Origin: Christensenellaceae bacterium
GTDB taxonomy: Bacteria > Bacillota > Clostridia > Christensenellales > Christensenellaceae
Length of the DNA stretch: 64,000 bases
Assembly (NCBI GenBank): GCA_017523755.1
Contig: JAFWWA010000046.1
Location: 1-64,000 of the forward strand
Reading direction: 5' to 3'
In this document: positions 62,460-64,000 of the stretch, one piece after another
Layout of the letters: each line of letters opens with the position of its first letter
How positions within the stretch are numbered: position 1 is the stretch's first letter
Notes under the pieces: model-generated
Seen by the model: only the letters and a program-made list of their open reading frames with translations
The model's database searches: none
What the model was told of the DNA's origin: nothing
Program-made: the position numbers and the translations under genes

Positions 62460-63113
62460 TCAGTCAAGAGCAGGCTGCATGACTATGATCCTGCTCCGCT
62501 TTTTAAGATTGGCAGCTTCTATCTCAAAGACATAATTGCCGAGTCTCGATACGTCTATATATCCACCTGCAGCAGAGAGGAATTTCTGAACGGAATCAAG
62601 AGGTGTCGTAAGCGACAGGGTCTTGTAATGCATGGGGATCACTATATTGGGCTCTATGATCTTGACCAGCTCATATGCCTCGTCCCCGTCGATCGTATAT
62701 ACGCCGCCGACCGGTATCAGCGCTATATCTACTTTTCCGAGTTCTTTAAAGAAGCTTTCATCGGGTATCTCGCCAATGTCTCCGAAGTGTACTAGACGCA
62801 TACCGTCGGCTTCGATGACATATACTGTGTTGTCGCCCCTCAGAGCCCCGTGCTCCTTATCGTGGAACGTGTGAATGCCCGTCACGGTCACACCGTCAAA
62901 CTCATATTTTCCGGGTCCTGACAGCACGGTGCATCCGGGTGAAAGCTTTGAAACTTCGTTGTGATCGAAATGATCGTGTGTTATGCATGCGATGTCTGCA
63001 GTGATCATAGGGCACTCGTATCCTATGGAACTGTCAAACGGATCAAAAGTGATCTTTCTTGTATCTTTCAGCTCAATCACGAAGCAGGAATGAGCAATCC
63101 ATTTAATTTTCAT
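62460..63113 (-). CDS. MBL-fold metal-dependent hydrolase (UPF0173/UlaG-like)
   Basis: 217 residues. The zinc motif HDHFDH (46-51), GDIGEIP and IPMHYKT are characteristic of the UlaG/UPF0173 branch of metallo-beta-lactamase-fold hydrolases. Start is ATG 63113 after GGAGG. Its first 11 bases overlap the end of the DUF1934 gene, showing translational coupling. Substrate unknown. Confidence 0.9.
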   Translation of the reverse strand: MKIKWIAHSCFVIELKDTRKITFDPFDSSIGYECPMITADIACITHDHFDHNEVSKLSPGCTVLSGPGKYEFDGVTVTGIHTFHDKEHGALRGDNTVYVIEADGMRLVHFGDIGEIPDESFFKELGKVDIALIPVGGVYTIDGDEAYELVKIIEPNIVIPMHYKTLSLTTPLDSVQKFLSAAGGYIDVSRLGNYVFEIEAANLKKRSRIIVMQPALD

Positions 63114-63558
63114 ATTCGCCTCCAATAATACTAGAACTACCTTGCTTTAGCGTTTTATATTTGAGATCTATCTGATTCACGGATTCGCTGCCATTCACGT
63201 TTATGAGATACTCAAGATTTACAGAACCCGAGCTGCAGCTGAGGTCGGTCTTGAGTTTCGTAGGTGTAAGGGACATGTTCAGCCTGCGGTCGAATAGCCT
63301 CATATCGGCCACAAACGTCTTGCCCGACTCAAATACGAAATTGTAATCGGAGCCGTCTCTTAAAAATGACATCGAATCATCGCTTACGGAGATGGTGGTC
63401 TTGCCGTTTAGGGGAAGACCTGCGTCGGGCGTCTCATATGTGATCAGGTATCCGTCTTCATTCCTGTCGAGCCTGGCATGAGTCTCGAACTCAAGGCTGT
63501 CCTGGGTATCAGAAGATACATATAGACCTTTTATAGTAAGGATGACGTCTTTCTGCAT
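63103..63558 (-). CDS. DUF1934 protein
   Basis: 151 residues from the ATG after GGAG. All-beta, calycin-like DUF1934 features are TIKGLYVSSDTQDSLEFETHARL, LITYETPD and a C-terminal LEYLINVNG. It is found across Bacillota with unknown role. Coupled to the MBL gene downstream. Confidence 0.85.
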   Translation of the reverse strand: MQKDVILTIKGLYVSSDTQDSLEFETHARLDRNEDGYLITYETPDAGLPLNGKTTISVSDDSMSFLRDGSDYNFVFESGKTFVADMRLFDRRLNMSLTPTKLKTDLSCSSGSVNLEYLINVNGSESVNQIDLKYKTLKQGSSSIIGGEYEN

Positions 63559-63595
63559 TTGGGTCTCCGGAGTCAAAAATGATCGCATTTATATG

Positions 63596-63624
63596 TTTAT
63601 AACATTTTAGCATGTTTTTGTAAA
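63596..63624 (-). promoter_or_regulatory. Promoter of DUF1934-MBL operon
   Basis: Minus strand TTTACA (63619-63624) and TATAAA (63596-63601), 17 bases apart. Confidence 0.6.
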
Positions 63625-63717
63625 AATGCAATCTGTTCATATATAATATTTTGAATGGTTTCAGAGGTTTATATGGTATAATTATATTGCTTGAAAAAAA
63701 CAGGAGGATAATAGGAT

Positions 63718-64000
63718 ATGGTAAGAAACCAGTTTCTGCTCAGGCTGAAGCCCGGCAAGCTCGATGAATATAAGAAGGTACTGGCTGAAAACGATCCGGG
63801 GATGATAAGCCTTATAGAAGCCCACGGGATAAAGAACATCTCCATCTGGAATTCGGCAGAATTCATTTTCGGCTATTTTGAGACCGAAGAGGAGCTCTCG
63901 TTTAATGACGAGGAAAAGGAATTCCTTGACAGATTCGAGGACAGGATGAAGGATGTCTATGAATACATAAGCGAACGCGGAAAGCATATGAGGCTGATGT
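63718..64000 (+). CDS. L-rhamnose mutarotase-like protein (runs off window)
   Basis: The first 94 residues are visible. FLLRLKPGKLDEYKKVL, LIEAHGIKNISIWN and FGYFETEEE match the RhaM/YiiL family, dimeric small proteins that interconvert sugar anomers. The ATG is behind AGGAGG, with TATAAT at 63677-63682. The family also includes members of unknown substrate, so rhamnose is a guess supported only by the dehydratase at 55 kb. Confidence 0.75.
   Translation, partial: MVRNQFLLRLKPGKLDEYKKVLAENDPGMISLIEAHGIKNISIWNSAEFIFGYFETEEELSFNDEEKEFLDRFEDRMKDVYEYISERGKHMRLM

Overview
The window looks like chromosome from an anaerobic, fermentative member of the Bacillota, probably class Clostridia and gut-associated. 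This is an inference. Supporting signs are a class III (oxygen-sensitive) ribonucleotide reductase, several 4Fe-4S oxidoreductases, an old-yellow-enzyme/flavoprotein cassette, GH2 and GH35 glycosidases, YitT, DUF1934 and DUF2804 proteins, strong AGGAGG-type ribosome binding sites, sigma-A-like promoters, and heavy use of AGG/AGA and ATA codons at moderate GC. I see no prophage, CRISPR array, plasmid replication gene or ribosomal RNA.

Left part (1-16 kb): an ISL3-type transposase runs off the left edge and is followed by a large TIR / transmembrane / heptad-repeat / beta-propeller protein. Then come dapA-dapB with an iron-sulfur aldo/keto reductase (minus strand), a GNAT acetyltransferase, a YcxB-like membrane protein and a DUF362 ferredoxin-like protein. 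The most unusual locus is at 8.6-13.2 kb: a single 1057-residue protein carrying an acyl-activating (AMP-ligase) domain, an acyl carrier protein and an alpha-oxoamine synthase, next to an iron-type alcohol dehydrogenase. Together they could make a fatty aminoketone or amino alcohol. A homocysteine S-methyltransferase with a degenerate tail and an M16 peptidase follow.

Middle (16-43 kb): mutS2, a PhoB-type response regulator, a membrane histidine kinase and an HtrA protease are packed in one direction and look like an envelope-stress unit. Next are a free-standing acyl-CoA ligase, a PflA-tail pseudogene, a PD40 propeller protein, and a tight OYE - flavoprotein - SDR - DUF2804 operon. YitT, a GH35 glycosidase, a TPR/DUF4037/NrdG operon and nrdD follow. 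nrdD carries a fused C-terminal thioredoxin-like domain and has a clear pair of NrdR boxes on its promoter. On the minus strand are trpB2 and pheA; bioY runs the other way. A four-gene tRNA operon (Val-Asp-Gly-Cys) sits under a consensus promoter.

Right part (43-64 kb): a solitary hisA, a binding-protein-like lipoprotein with a class I amidotransferase, two EamA transporters, an OafA-type acyltransferase, a NiaX-like ECF component, rarA, hisS, trxA, an ATP:corrinoid adenosyltransferase and htpG. A sugar-acid group follows (rhamnonate-dehydratase-like enzyme plus a second iron-sulfur aldo/keto reductase), with an M23 lipoprotein, a GH2 glycosidase, an MBL hydrolase, a DUF1934 protein and, at the edge, a RhaM-like mutarotase. 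Many convergent gene pairs share bidirectional rho-independent terminators.
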